In this document: in pieces, positions 8,614 to 15,614 of the stretch
Layout of the letters: each line of letters opens with the position of its first letter
Numbering within the stretch: the stretch's first letter is position 1
Translations under genes and position numbers: made by a program
Notes under the pieces: model-generated
Told to the model about the DNA's origin: nothing
The model's database searches: none
Seen by the model: only the letters and a program-made list of their open reading frames with translations
NCBI GenBank assembly: GCA_025463305.1
Contig: JAOBWK010000019.1
Location: forward strand, 1 to 64,000
Length of the DNA: 64,000 nucleotides
Direction: 5' to 3'
Source: Ilumatobacteraceae bacterium
GTDB taxonomy: Bacteria > Actinomycetota > Acidimicrobiia > Acidimicrobiales > Ilumatobacteraceae

Positions 8614-9055
8614 CGTCGGGCTCCATGTTCACGAGGTACACGGCTCGTCCGTCGGGGTCGGTGATCTTCTTGCCGATGCGACGCTTGAGCTGGTTGTACA
8701 CCCGGATCGCGCCCAGCTTCGCCTTGAAGTCGACCTGCTGCGTCATCAGCATGAGGAGCTGCTTGTCGGCGAAGGCGTCGTTGAAGCCAGCCTCGTCGAG
8801 CAGGTCGCTGATGCGCCGGCAGCCCTTGTCATTACTCAGCAGGCGCGATGCGAGGGAGCAGGCGGTTTGGTACCAGCCCTTCTTGGTCTTGTCGACGTCG
8901 TACACCTCGAGGTAGGTCTCGGCGCCGTTGCCGAAGAACTCCTCGCTCACGTAGAGCTGACAGAACTTCTCCTGGCGGATTTTGCGCGCGGCCTCCGCCA
9001 CCTGGCCGGGGGTCAGCGCGGGCGGTTCTGGTTTGGCGGGCTTCTTCGCTGACAC
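8594..9055 (-). CDS. Phage terminase small subunit
   Basis: The 153-residue product resembles Terminase_2-type small subunits, which bind packaging sites on phage DNA. It has a helical segment EKFCQLYVSEEFFGNGAETYLEVYD followed by SLASRLLSNDKGCRRISDLLDE and a basic C-terminal part with LKRRIGKKI. The GTG at 9053-9055 is chosen because GGAGA lies six bases upstream; a longer frame from the GTG at 9169 would add 38 Arg/Lys-rich residues and has no good ribosome binding site. It precedes and overlaps the truncated large terminase. Without a complete large subunit it has no packaging role here. Confidence 0.75.
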   Translation of the reverse strand: MSAKKPAKPEPPALTPGQVAEAARKIRQEKFCQLYVSEEFFGNGAETYLEVYDVDKTKKGWYQTACSLASRLLSNDKGCRRISDLLDEAGFNDAFADKQLLMLMTQQVDFKAKLGAIRVYNQLKRRIGKKITDPDGRAVYLVNMEPDDGGSSD

Positions 9056-9201
9056 AGCGAGTCTCCGTTGTCTCTGACGATTCTGCTCCTTATCGGCCCA
9101 GGTGGGACGGTATATGTGGTCGACTGCGCGCGGAGAGCGAGTTTTCGCAGGTCGACCAAACGTCAACACACAGGGCTATGCGGTGTGGTAGTCTAGATCA
9201 C
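9056..9201. promoter_or_regulatory. Divergent intergenic region between terS and winged-helix gene
   Basis: About 145 bases separate two oppositely oriented phage genes. It contains TTGACG on the minus strand (near 9163-9168), a possible -35 for the terminase genes, and TCAACA and TAGTCT on the plus strand before the ATG at 9202. None of these makes a complete promoter with certainty. In intact phages this is also where a cos or pac site would lie, next to terS, but no such site can be proved. Confidence 0.3.
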
Positions 9202-9774
9202 ATGTTCCCAGACGACCGCCCACTCGGTGCTCTCCTCGACGAGGTGGAGTGCAACCTCACCGAAGCGCGCCGCCGTCTCGCTGTCGCCATGCTCGAGGCT
9301 GACAACGCCCGGGCCACGATTGAGTTCGAGGAACAGCGACGCGCCGCTCTCAGGACCTTCATGCAGCACCCGTCAGTTGTAGAACAGGACATCGAACCGG
9401 CGAACCCGGAGTTTGCCGAGTGGCGGGGTCTCCCACGAACTGACGCCATCCTGCGTGTCCTCCGTGCCGAGAAGCAGAGATCGTTCACGACCCGAGAGAT
9501 CATCGATGAGCTTGTGCGGCACGGGCGTGAGGACAACTACGGCTCGACCAGCGCCGCTCTCTCATACCTCTCTCAGAGTGACCGCATCGACCGAGCCGGC
9601 CGGGGCAAGTACAAAGCTCGCGTCGCTCTATCGGACGCGATCATGGAGATGGGGAAGGTCTTTGCATCGGGTAGGGCTGCTGCTGATGCGATAATCAACC
9701 AACACGGTGGCGAGCAGATTCGTGCCCTTGTGCAAGAGCGCAATGGGCTAGCTCACACGGAGGCGTCTCCATGA
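9202..9774 (+). CDS. Hypothetical protein with winged-helix-like domain (phage island)
   Basis: The 190-residue product has an N-terminal helical region (residues 10-55, Leu/Ala/Arg-rich, possibly coiled coil) and a central segment of about 60 residues (TDAILRVLRAEK, TTREIIDEL, AALSYLSQSDRIDR, GRGKY) with the helix-turn-helix plus wing pattern of small DNA-binding proteins. The C-terminal 50 residues are helical. It is the only plus-strand gene of the island and is followed 10 bases later by a strong hairpin. It may be a regulator, but no named family is recognised. The ATG at 9202 is preferred because the upstream extension overlaps terS in antisense composition. Confidence 0.7.
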   Translation: MFPDDRPLGALLDEVECNLTEARRRLAVAMLEADNARATIEFEEQRRAALRTFMQHPSVVEQDIEPANPEFAEWRGLPRTDAILRVLRAEKQRSFTTREIIDELVRHGREDNYGSTSAALSYLSQSDRIDRAGRGKYKARVALSDAIMEMGKVFASGRAAADAIINQHGGEQIRALVQERNGLAHTEASP

Positions 9775-9784
9775 CAACATGAAA

Positions 9785-9831
9785 AGCCCCCTGACGAGTA
9801 CCTAGGTGTTGGACCATCTCGTCAGGGGGCT
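9785..9831 (+). terminator. Strong hairpin terminator
   Basis: The arms AGCCCCCTGACGAG (9785-9798) and CTCGTCAGGGGGCT (9818-9831) pair perfectly over 14 bases around a 19-base loop. It begins 10 bases after the stop of the plus-strand gene. An A-run (9782-9785) on the left would give a U-run for transcripts on the minus strand, so it may end transcription from both sides. The C-run and stem length are typical of rho-independent terminators. Confidence 0.75.
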
Positions 9832-9841
9832 CTCCCGGATC

Positions 9842-9877
9842 TCACCGTCGGGCCTGTTAGCGCAGGCTCGGCGGTGA
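9842..9877. other. Second long imperfect hairpin just before the tRNA
   Basis: TCACCG (9842-9847) pairs with CGGTGA (9872-9877), and inside it CGGGCCTG pairs with CAGGCTCG with one G-T pair, giving about 15 paired positions around a short loop. It starts 10 bases after the terminator hairpin and ends 4 bases before the tRNA. It could be a second terminator or part of a structured RNA that includes the tRNA; the sequence cannot decide. Confidence 0.5.
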
Positions 9878-9881
9878 CCAC

Positions 9882-9956
9882 GCCTCAGTAGCTCAATGGA
9901 TAGAGCACTTCCCCTGTAAGGATTTCCGGTTGCGGGTTCGAGTCCCGCCTGGGGCG
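9882..9956 (+). tRNA. tRNA-like gene, probably Thr(TGT), with abnormal anticodon arm
   Basis: The acceptor stem GCCTCAG/CTGGGGC (one G-T pair), D arm GCTC/GAGC and T arm GCGGG-TTCGAGT-CCCGC are well formed. The anticodon arm is not: CTTCC (9908-9912) and GGATT (9920-9924) pair at only three positions, the loop reads CCTGTAA with C instead of the near-universal T at position 33, and the variable region is 7 bases rather than 5. By position the anticodon would be TGT (Thr). No CCA is encoded. It may be a decaying phage tRNA, a tRNA-derived element or one with an unusual role; aminoacylation identity is uncertain. Confidence 0.65.
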
Positions 9957-9989
9957 CAACCCAAGTGTACGCATGCACTTCGTGCATGT

Positions 9990-10304
9990 CTACGACCCCT
10001 TGCCGGGCAAGTTATCCACAGGTGGTGGATCCGGTTTCTTCTTCACCTGCTTCACGGCCCACGGTACGAGGCCGTACTTGACCTCGATCCGCTCGATCTC
10101 GTGGTTCGCGAACTCATACACATTCGTGATTGCGAGCCACCCGACAAACCCGACTGGGATCAGGAGCAGCTTCGTCCACGCGTCTCCCGTGCCGAAGTAG
10201 GTGATGATCAGTCCGATGGCCGCGAAGGCAATTGCAACAATCTTCAGTGCCTGTAAGCAGGCGCGCTCAGCTCGGACATCCTTGGGGATATCGACGACTT
10301 TCAT
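9990..10304 (-). CDS. Small two-helix membrane protein (phage island)
   Basis: The 104-residue product has a charged N-terminus, two hydrophobic helices at about residues 19-37 and 44-62 joined by a short loop, and a long basic, proline-rich C-terminal tail (KQVKKKPDPPP). No family is recognised. Two helices with a charged tail can be seen in holins and in superinfection or defence membrane proteins, but that is only resemblance. AGGAGG lies five bases before the ATG at 10302-10304, which gives good support for the start. It is the last gene of the minus-strand set and overlaps the end of the gene upstream. Confidence 0.7.
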   Translation of the reverse strand: MKVVDIPKDVRAERACLQALKIVAIAFAAIGLIITYFGTGDAWTKLLLIPVGFVGWLAITNVYEFANHEIERIEVKYGLVPWAVKQVKKKPDPPPVDNLPGKGS

Positions 10305-10818
10305 GTGCCCTCCTAGGCAGCAGTTCGATGGAATTGAGGTGCAGGCGCGCCCCATCCCAGAACACTGCGTAAGTAGGGATATGAGTTCCTTCGTTCCTGC
10401 GGAGCGTGCAGGGCGATCGATAGACGACACGTGGTCGTCGGTATCGAGTGTGAAGCTCGAGCTGCGCAAGTGCGCGATCCCGTTCTTCGGTACTGACGGC
10501 GATCTCAACCGCTTCGAGCAGAGTGAGCCGATGAAGGGTCTCGTGGATCTGGTTGAAGACGGAGGCACTCGCTGAGGCGATGGCCTCCTGCGACGCCGAG
10601 AGTGCTGCAGCCATCGCCGCGACTTGCTCGTCGTGCCGTCGCAGCACGGCCATGGATACCGACTCGGCTGCCTGGTCCGCAATCGCCTTGAAGACGTCGT
10701 TGTGACGCTCGAGCATCTGCTGAGCGACCCTACTGACGGTCTCGAATGCGTCCTTGTAGCTGTCCACACACTGCTGAAGGGCGCTAGCCGCCGCATTCTC
10801 GAGGGGAAACAGATCCAC
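10267..10818 (-). CDS. Hypothetical helical protein (phage island)
   Basis: The 183-residue frame from a GTG at 10816-10818 encodes a long Ala/Gln/Glu-rich helical N-terminal part (about residues 8-110) suited to coiled coils, then a basic, less regular tail. No family is recognised and there is no strong ribosome binding site. Its 3' end overlaps the next gene by 38 bases. A competing frame in the same DNA is Arg/Ser-rich and looks like a shadow. The coding call rests on composition and the same strand as its neighbours. Confidence 0.5.
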   Translation of the reverse strand: MDLFPLENAAASALQQCVDSYKDAFETVSRVAQQMLERHNDVFKAIADQAAESVSMAVLRRHDEQVAAMAAALSASQEAIASASASVFNQIHETLHRLTLLEAVEIAVSTEERDRALAQLELHTRYRRPRVVYRSPCTLRRNEGTHIPTYAVFWDGARLHLNSIELLPRRAHESRRYPQGCPS

Positions 10819-10889
10819 GGGAGCACGTTACGGGCTCTGACCTGCGCGAATCCAGCATTGTCATCGCTCAGGTGACAACTGTCGCCGGT

Positions 10890-11252
10890 TCAGTATGTGG
10901 CCCTCAGCGCCTCACCTAGAAGCTTCGACGTTGGTCTGTACTGGTCGCCGAACACTCCCATCGCTTCCTTCACACCGTCCTGGCCACTCGTTTGAATGTT
11001 TCCGCCGAGGGTGATGATGGCTCCGATGGACGTGCGGATGTCGTCCGACTCGACCCGCTCACGAAGCTTCGCGAGCATCCGCCCCGACTTGCCCTGCAGA
11101 TGCAACGCTCCGACGAATGCCTGATCGCCCATTGGGATGACGTTGCCGTCAGACTGGAATTTCCCGTTCTCGCCCACATAAAGCGATGAGTCCATGAACT
11201 CGACTAGAGAGTCCTGGATGGCGAGCAGCGTCTCTCGCTGAAAGTCGTGCAT
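10890..11252 (-). CDS. Hypothetical protein (phage island)
   Basis: The 120-residue product is soluble in appearance, with an N-terminal amphipathic helix (LLAIQDSLVEFMDSSLY) and several short Gly-containing segments. No domain is recognised. It is in the same direction as the predicted membrane effector upstream and the membrane protein downstream, so the three may be functionally linked, but spacing of about 70-120 bases gives only moderate support. The ribosome binding site before the ATG at 11250-11252 is weak. Confidence 0.55.
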   Translation of the reverse strand: MHDFQRETLLAIQDSLVEFMDSSLYVGENGKFQSDGNVIPMGDQAFVGALHLQGKSGRMLAKLRERVESDDIRTSIGAIITLGGNIQTSGQDGVKEAMGVFGDQYRPTSKLLGEALRATY

Positions 11253-11283
11253 GTTCTGTCGACGATGCAGCCTGTCTGCTCGG

Positions 11284-11370
11284 TCATCGCGCCTCCCGTT
11301 CGGTAAGCAGAGTGCCGAAATAGCCGAGGATGACCGAGACGACGGGAAGGATTGCGTTGAGCCAGGTCAC
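11284..11370 (-). CDS. Possible 28-residue single-span membrane peptide
   Basis: A GTG at 11368-11370 starts four bases after the stop of the predicted membrane effector gene (11375-11377) and gives a 28-residue peptide whose centre (WLNAILPVVSVILGYFGTLL) is one membrane-spanning helix, ending in a charged tail. The tight spacing suggests translational coupling. Too short for ordinary gene finders; expression is not shown. It may be a small membrane partner of the neighbour, or chance. Confidence 0.35.
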   Translation of the reverse strand: MTWLNAILPVVSVILGYFGTLLTEREAR

Positions 11371-11374
11371 TCGG

Positions 11375-12268
11375 TCAGCTGCCGTCTGCGATCGTCGGTG
11401 GTGTTGGAACCGAGCCGATGTCGAAGGCCACCGCTGCGGTGATCATCGCAGTGAGTGCCTTGCCCTTCTCCGCCTTGTCATCCCCGTATTCGGCCAGCAG
11501 CCGCTCGGCAGCAAGCAATCGTGCCATCACGACCGGCTCGTGGAAGTACGCATTGTTCTGGGCCAAAGTCTCTTTATAAGTCGTGTTGAAGGTCTTGCTG
11601 ATGAAGCCTGAAAGCCCTCCACCGACCGTGCCCACAGCTCCCGCGGTAATCGCTTGAGTCGCCGTGTGCGCACGGGCCGCAATAACGCCGAGGGTTCCGA
11701 CCAACAAGAATCCTGCGCCGGCCGAGAGTTGCGCCCAGCGATATGACGACTTCAAGTGACGATTTGCCCCGGAGTGGTATTGCTCGAGCCTCGTATAAGT
11801 GTCCTGCCAGAACACCACGAAGGCTGCCGGGTCCTTGATGGAGCTTGCAGCAGCAGCGGGCGGTACATTAACTGCGTTTGCCCTATCAGGTGTCGGTTTG
11901 GAGGTTGCGTCTCCGGCCTGAACCGTAATATCGCCTGGCGGGCTCGAGACAGAGAAGGCTGTTCGTAGTGCGTCCGAGGACTTCGATACGGCCTGAAGGC
12001 GCTGCGCTTCGCCGACTCCATCTGTTTTAGTAGACTCGGCGATACTCACCGAAATCACCGCCACTAGAACAGCGGTAGCGGCAGCCGCGGCGGCCAACGC
12101 GCCTTGCCCATGAGTGTTGCCAGATGTCGACCAAGCGAGGGCCACTGCAGTCCCAAGGGCTACCAGCGTAAGGAGCGAGAACAGTAGAGGGCGCCGCGTT
12201 ATTGCAGCCGATAGTGAAAACGATTTCTTCGAGCGCTCAGCGCCTTTGTGCTCGTCGTTGTCCTCCAT
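11375..12268 (-). CDS. Predicted membrane effector with TRADD-N-associated-like transmembrane domain
   Basis: The 297-residue product has two hydrophobic helices (about residues 28-46 and 56-77), a polar Ala/Pro linker (80-145), then a motif-rich C-terminal half: an amphipathic helix LEQYHSGANRHLKSSYRWAQ (161-180), a helix at 180-198, a short loop, a Gly-rich helix at 203-224 (GAVGTVGGGLSGFISKTF) and a final helix with YFHEPVVMARLLAAERLL. This order resembles the TRADD-N-associated two-helix membrane domain described in bacterial immunity and conflict proteins. The match is by eye only. The gene starts 13 bases after the phage tail fragment on the same strand, as an accessory gene would. Function as an exclusion or abortive-infection effector is inference. 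Confidence 0.6.
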   Translation of the reverse strand: MEDNDEHKGAERSKKSFSLSAAITRRPLLFSLLTLVALGTAVALAWSTSGNTHGQGALAAAAAATAVLVAVISVSIAESTKTDGVGEAQRLQAVSKSSDALRTAFSVSSPPGDITVQAGDATSKPTPDRANAVNVPPAAAASSIKDPAAFVVFWQDTYTRLEQYHSGANRHLKSSYRWAQLSAGAGFLLVGTLGVIAARAHTATQAITAGAVGTVGGGLSGFISKTFNTTYKETLAQNNAYFHEPVVMARLLAAERLLAEYGDDKAEKGKALTAMITAAVAFDIGSVPTPPTIADGS

Positions 12269-12281
12269 CAGCAGCAGAGTA

Positions 12282-12632
12282 CTAGGCGACCGCTCTCGCC
12301 CCTGCCGTCTGCCTGGCGCTCGCTGCCTGACGCGGCCTCATCGCAATATCGGTCGTATAGGTCGCTCCGCTGATCGTCCCGTTGTTGAGGTTGCCCGACG
12401 TGTCGGTGGCTGTCGTGCCAGAGCCTTCGTTCAGCAGGTATTCGAGGTCAGGCGGATACGGGTTCTGCCCAGAGAGGCATAGGCCCAGAACCTCGGCCGC
12501 CGTGAGCTGCCGCCCGTTATAGATCTGCCAGTTGTCGAAGAGGGCGAAGGGTGACTGACCCGTCGAGAAGTTGCTACCGAGACGGATACCGCCCGAGGGG
12601 GTGCCGGTGTCTCGGTCATCGACCGGCCACCG
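12282..12632 (-). pseudogene. C-terminal fragment of LamG-like phage structural protein
   Basis: A minus-strand frame ending at the TAG 12282-12284 encodes about 116 residues with no usable start. The segment FDNWQIYNGRQLTAAEV with DDRDTG and GGIRLGSNF upstream is typical of the end of concanavalin/LamG-like beta-sandwich domains in phage tail or surface proteins, where the fold closes with a phrase like this; then comes LEYLLNEGSGTTATDTSGN, a second LamG-like opening, and a short tail. An in-frame TGA at 12633-12635 marks the limit. The 5' part of the gene is gone at the junction with the luciferase-like gene. Confidence 0.6.
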
Positions 12633-12652
12633 TCACCAGCTAGAACCTGCCG

Positions 12653-13534
12653 ATGACGTCGATGGAGTTCAACCTGTTCCTGCCGCAGATGCGGATGCCG
12701 CTCGACGCGATCGTGAGTCGCGCCCGTGCCGCCGAGGCGGCCGGGTTCGTCGGCATCACCGGCATGGACCACCTCGCCCCGCCGATGGCCGAGGACCATT
12801 CGATGTACGACGCGATCGTGACCTCGACGTGGCTGGCTGCGCACACCGAGCGGATCGCCATCGGCTCGCTCGTGCTGTGCGACGCGTTCCGGCTCCCGGC
12901 CGTGCTCGCCCGCCAGGTCGTCTCGATCGATCACGCGTCGGGCGGGCGCTACGAGCTCGGCATCGGTTGGGGCTCGGTGCCGGCGGAGTTCACGACGTTC
13001 GGCGTCGGGTCGACCGAACCACGCGAGCGGGTCGATCGGTTACGCGAGACGCTCGAGGTGATCCGCGCCCTGTGGACCGGCGAGCCGGTCGACTACGACG
13101 GCCGGTACCACCAGTTGCATGGCGCCCGGCAGCAGCCGACGCCGCTCGGGCACATCCCGATCGTCATCGGCGGCACCGGCCCGAAGACGTTGGCGCTGGT
13201 GCGCGAGTTCGCCGACTGGTGGAACGTGCACACCGGTGCGCTGGACCAGGTCGAGGCGCTGCGGCCGCAGGTCGGCGAGGCACGCGTCTCGATCCAGCAG
13301 CGGATCGCGCTCGTCCCGCGGGGCGGCGATCGCGACGCGATCACCGCGCTCACCATCCGCCGGTACGGGCAATCGTCCGCCGTCATCGGGAGCAGCGCCG
13401 AGCTCGTCGACCACTTCGCCAGCCGAGCCGAGCAGGGCGTCGAGCGCGTCTACGCGTGGTTCACCGACTTCGCGCCACCGGAGACGCTCGCCGAGTTCGG
13501 CGAGGACGTGATCGCCCACCTCCGGCGGAGCTGA
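12653..13534 (+). CDS. LLM-class (luciferase-like) flavin/F420 oxidoreductase
   Basis: The 293-residue product belongs to the bacterial luciferase-like superfamily of TIM-barrel oxidoreductases using FMN or F420. Seen are the N-terminal strand FNLFLPQM, GITGMDHL near residue 38, GIGWGSVPAEFTTFG near 103-117 and the PIVIGGTGPKTLALV strand around 170-184. Many actinobacterial members use F420, but the cofactor and substrate are not determined by these motifs. ATG 12653 or ATG 12662 (MEFN) could start it. It lies next to the phage remnant junction and about 100 bases before an SDR gene in the same direction. Confidence 0.85.
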   Translation: MTSMEFNLFLPQMRMPLDAIVSRARAAEAAGFVGITGMDHLAPPMAEDHSMYDAIVTSTWLAAHTERIAIGSLVLCDAFRLPAVLARQVVSIDHASGGRYELGIGWGSVPAEFTTFGVGSTEPRERVDRLRETLEVIRALWTGEPVDYDGRYHQLHGARQQPTPLGHIPIVIGGTGPKTLALVREFADWWNVHTGALDQVEALRPQVGEARVSIQQRIALVPRGGDRDAITALTIRRYGQSSAVIGSSAELVDHFASRAEQGVERVYAWFTDFAPPETLAEFGEDVIAHLRRS

Positions 13535-13636
13535 TTCGCGGCGCACTCGGCTCGGTCCGCTTCGTCGCGTCGGGGGCCGGGGTGATCCACTCGGCGGCTG
13601 GGCGCACCGGCCCGTGATCGAAGGAGCGCAACGTCG

Positions 13637-14419
13637 ATGATGCTGGACGGCAAGGTCGCGATCATCTCGGGCATCGGCCCCGGACTCGGTCAGGAGCTGG
13701 CGTACGTGTTCGCCCGCGAGGGCGCCGACGTCGTGCTCGTCGCGCGCACGAAGTCCAAGCTCGACGAGGTGGCCGCGAAGATCGCCGAGGACTACCCGGG
13801 CCGTCGCGCGCTCGTGGTGCCCACCGACATCTCCGACCCCGTGCAGACCCAGGCGCTGGTCGATGCCACGATCGCCGAGTTCGGGCGCATCGACTGCCTC
13901 GTCAACAGCGCCTATGTTCCGCCGCCGTTCACGATGTTCGAGCACGCCGACCTGGCCACCTGGAAGGCCTCGTTCGACATCACCGTCTTCGGCACGCTGC
14001 AGCTCACCCAGCAGTGCGTGCCGCACATGCGCGAGGCCGGCAAGGGCTCGATCGTGTTCGTCAACTCGATGATCCAGAAGAAGCCGATCCCCACGCAGTC
14101 CGGCTACGCCACGTCGAAGGGCGCGCTCACCATCGCCGCACGCATGCTCGCCAAGGAGCTCGGACCGCACGGCATCCGCGTCAACTCCACGTTCATGGGA
14201 TGGATGTGGGGCCCGCCCGTGGAGATGTACGTGTCGTGGCAGATCTCCGAGGGTCGCAGCAAGGAAGACGTGATGGCCGAGATCACCAAGGACATCCCGC
14301 TCGGCATCATCCCCGACGACGCCGACTGTGCGAACGCCGTTGCGTTCCTGGCATCCGATCTCGCGTGTGTGATCACGGGTGCCGAGCTGAACGTCAACGG
14401 CGGGGAGATCATGCTCTGA
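13637..14419 (+). CDS. Short-chain dehydrogenase/reductase
   Basis: This 260-residue SDR has the nucleotide-binding motif SGIGPGLGQ (about residues 12-20), the Ser of FVNSM and the catalytic pair in GYATSK with Tyr about 155 and Lys about 159, followed by the GIRVNSTFMG segment and a C-terminal GAELNVNGG. It is likely NAD(P)-dependent; substrate unknown. An AAGGAG ribosome binding site precedes the tandem ATG at 13637. The luciferase-like gene upstream may share its transcript and pathway. Confidence 0.9.
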   Translation: MMLDGKVAIISGIGPGLGQELAYVFAREGADVVLVARTKSKLDEVAAKIAEDYPGRRALVVPTDISDPVQTQALVDATIAEFGRIDCLVNSAYVPPPFTMFEHADLATWKASFDITVFGTLQLTQQCVPHMREAGKGSIVFVNSMIQKKPIPTQSGYATSKGALTIAARMLAKELGPHGIRVNSTFMGWMWGPPVEMYVSWQISEGRSKEDVMAEITKDIPLGIIPDDADCANAVAFLASDLACVITGAELNVNGGEIML

Positions 14420-14455
14420 CCGGCGGATGCCGCGAGCGGCGCCGGTGAGCCGCGT

Positions 14456-14755
14456 ATGGTGACGGCCGTGCTGGCTCTCACCTACGACTCGGCGAAGAAC
14501 ATCGCCATCGCGGTCATCGCCGCGTTCATCGTCTTCGCCGTGATCTCGGCCAAGATCGCGGCCAGCGGCACCAAGAAGATCATCGGTGTGGTGATCTTCG
14601 CCGCGCTCGCGATCGGCGTCTGGTCGCAGCGTCAGTCGCTGCAGGACTGTGCGAGCAAGGTGCGTGCCGAGGGCGGGTCCGGCGATGCGACGTGCCGGTT
14701 CTTCGGCAACGACATCGTGATCAGCTCGCCGCTCCCGAGCGTTCCGGGGAGCTGA
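14456..14755 (+). CDS. Small membrane protein, function unknown
   Basis: The 99-residue product has two adjacent hydrophobic segments (about residues 14-33 and 40-56) and a short C-terminal domain with two Cys (DCASKV and ATCRFF) that could form a disulfide outside the membrane. No family is recognised. Its 3' end overlaps the convergent hydrolase gene by 35 bases, an unusually long convergent overlap in this region. Confidence 0.75.
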   Translation: MVTAVLALTYDSAKNIAIAVIAAFIVFAVISAKIAASGTKKIIGVVIFAALAIGVWSQRQSLQDCASKVRAEGGSGDATCRFFGNDIVISSPLPSVPGS

Positions 14756-15539
14756 AGGCCGCAGCCCACGGATCGCCCACTGCCGCGGCGATCGCGCCGA
14801 CCACCTCGTTCGCGAACAGCTCGGAGTTGCTCATCGGTGCATCGTGACGGCAGCCGTCGAGCACGACGAGCGTGCTGCCGGGGATCTCGTCGTGGACCTG
14901 GCGCATGCCGCGAGCCTGGTGCTCCGACGCGTCGGAGCCGTGCGACACCACGACCGGGCAGTGGATCTGTGCGGCGGTCCACGGACGGTGGGCCTCGAGG
15001 TCGAGCAGCTCGCCGACGAGCGCTGCGCCCTCGCGCCGACGGGTGGCTCGGGTGCGCTCCGGGAGCGACTCCCACAGCGCGTCGCCGATGAGACGGCGCA
15101 TGAACCGCTCGGCCGCTTCCCCGGTGTCGGCGGCCGAAGCCCGTGCTGCGGCTCCGGCCGTGTGCTTCGGCCACCACGGCTCCCAGGACAGTGGCATCTC
15201 GTACAGCGCGAGGCCGGCCACGAGCTCGGGATGGCGCACGGCGGTGGCCATCGCGACATCGCCGCCGAAGCTGTGCCCGATCAGCAGGGCTCGTCGCCCC
15301 GCGAGCAGCCCGACGAGATCGTCGACCTGAGCGCCCATGTCGAACGGGCCGGGGTGCACGCCATCGGCATCGACCGACCGGCCATAGCCGCGGCGGTCGT
15401 AGCGGAGCACGCGGAAGCGATCGTCGAGGCGGCGGCTGAGCCGCAGCATGCCCGTCGAGCGATCCATCGCACCGTGGATCAGCGCGACCATTGGGGCGTC
15501 GGCGGATCCCTCCTCGTCAGCCCAGATCGGAACCATCAC
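14721..15539 (-). CDS. Alpha/beta hydrolase
   Basis: The 272-residue product is an alpha/beta-hydrolase with the oxyanion strand VALIHGAM (about residues 18-25), the RYDRRGYGRS segment and the nucleophile elbow GHSFGG (Ser about 90). The late HD in DGCRHDAPM supplies the likely catalytic His. Substrate is not predictable. The ATG pair at 15534-15539 is the likely start. It is transcribed against the small membrane protein gene. Confidence 0.87.
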   Translation of the reverse strand: MMVPIWADEEGSADAPMVALIHGAMDRSTGMLRLSRRLDDRFRVLRYDRRGYGRSVDADGVHPGPFDMGAQVDDLVGLLAGRRALLIGHSFGGDVAMATAVRHPELVAGLALYEMPLSWEPWWPKHTAGAAARASAADTGEAAERFMRRLIGDALWESLPERTRATRRREGAALVGELLDLEAHRPWTAAQIHCPVVVSHGSDASEHQARGMRQVHDEIPGSTLVVLDGCRHDAPMSNSELFANEVVGAIAAAVGDPWAAAFSSPERSGAAS

Positions 15540-15614
15540 GCCAGCACGATACGGCTGCCCGATGCGCGACGACAGCGGGCGGAGCTGCTAGCCACGCGAC
15601 ATGGAGTTGATCTC

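Larger units (their letters stand above)
8430..12632. mobile_element. Phage-derived remnant island
   Basis: This roughly 4.2-kb segment has visibly lower GC and more varied codons than its flanks. It starts in a truncated terminase large subunit and ends in a 5'-truncated LamG-like structural protein, with a small terminase, a winged-helix-like gene, an aberrant tRNA and several small or membrane ORFs between. There is no integrase, and I found no duplicated tRNA end or other att repeat at the edges. The order tail end, accessory genes, small terminase, large terminase is what would surround the genome ends of a circularised phage, so the structural core is missing. The boundaries are estimates from composition and protein content. 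Confidence 0.72.

Noticed and set aside
9802..9987. Minus-strand ORF with an AGLEPATG phrase
   Set aside because: It is antisense to the tRNA and hairpins; this phrase is a well-known false protein made from tRNA antisense sequence.
8430..12632. att sites at the island borders or at the tRNA 3' end
   Set aside because: I compared the T-arm/acceptor sequence and the two edges and found no duplication of useful length.
12431..12934. 167-residue minus-strand ORF over the luciferase-like gene
   Set aside because: Antisense to the oxidoreductase for most of its length, and out of frame with the LamG-like remnant; the true remnant frame ends at 12282.
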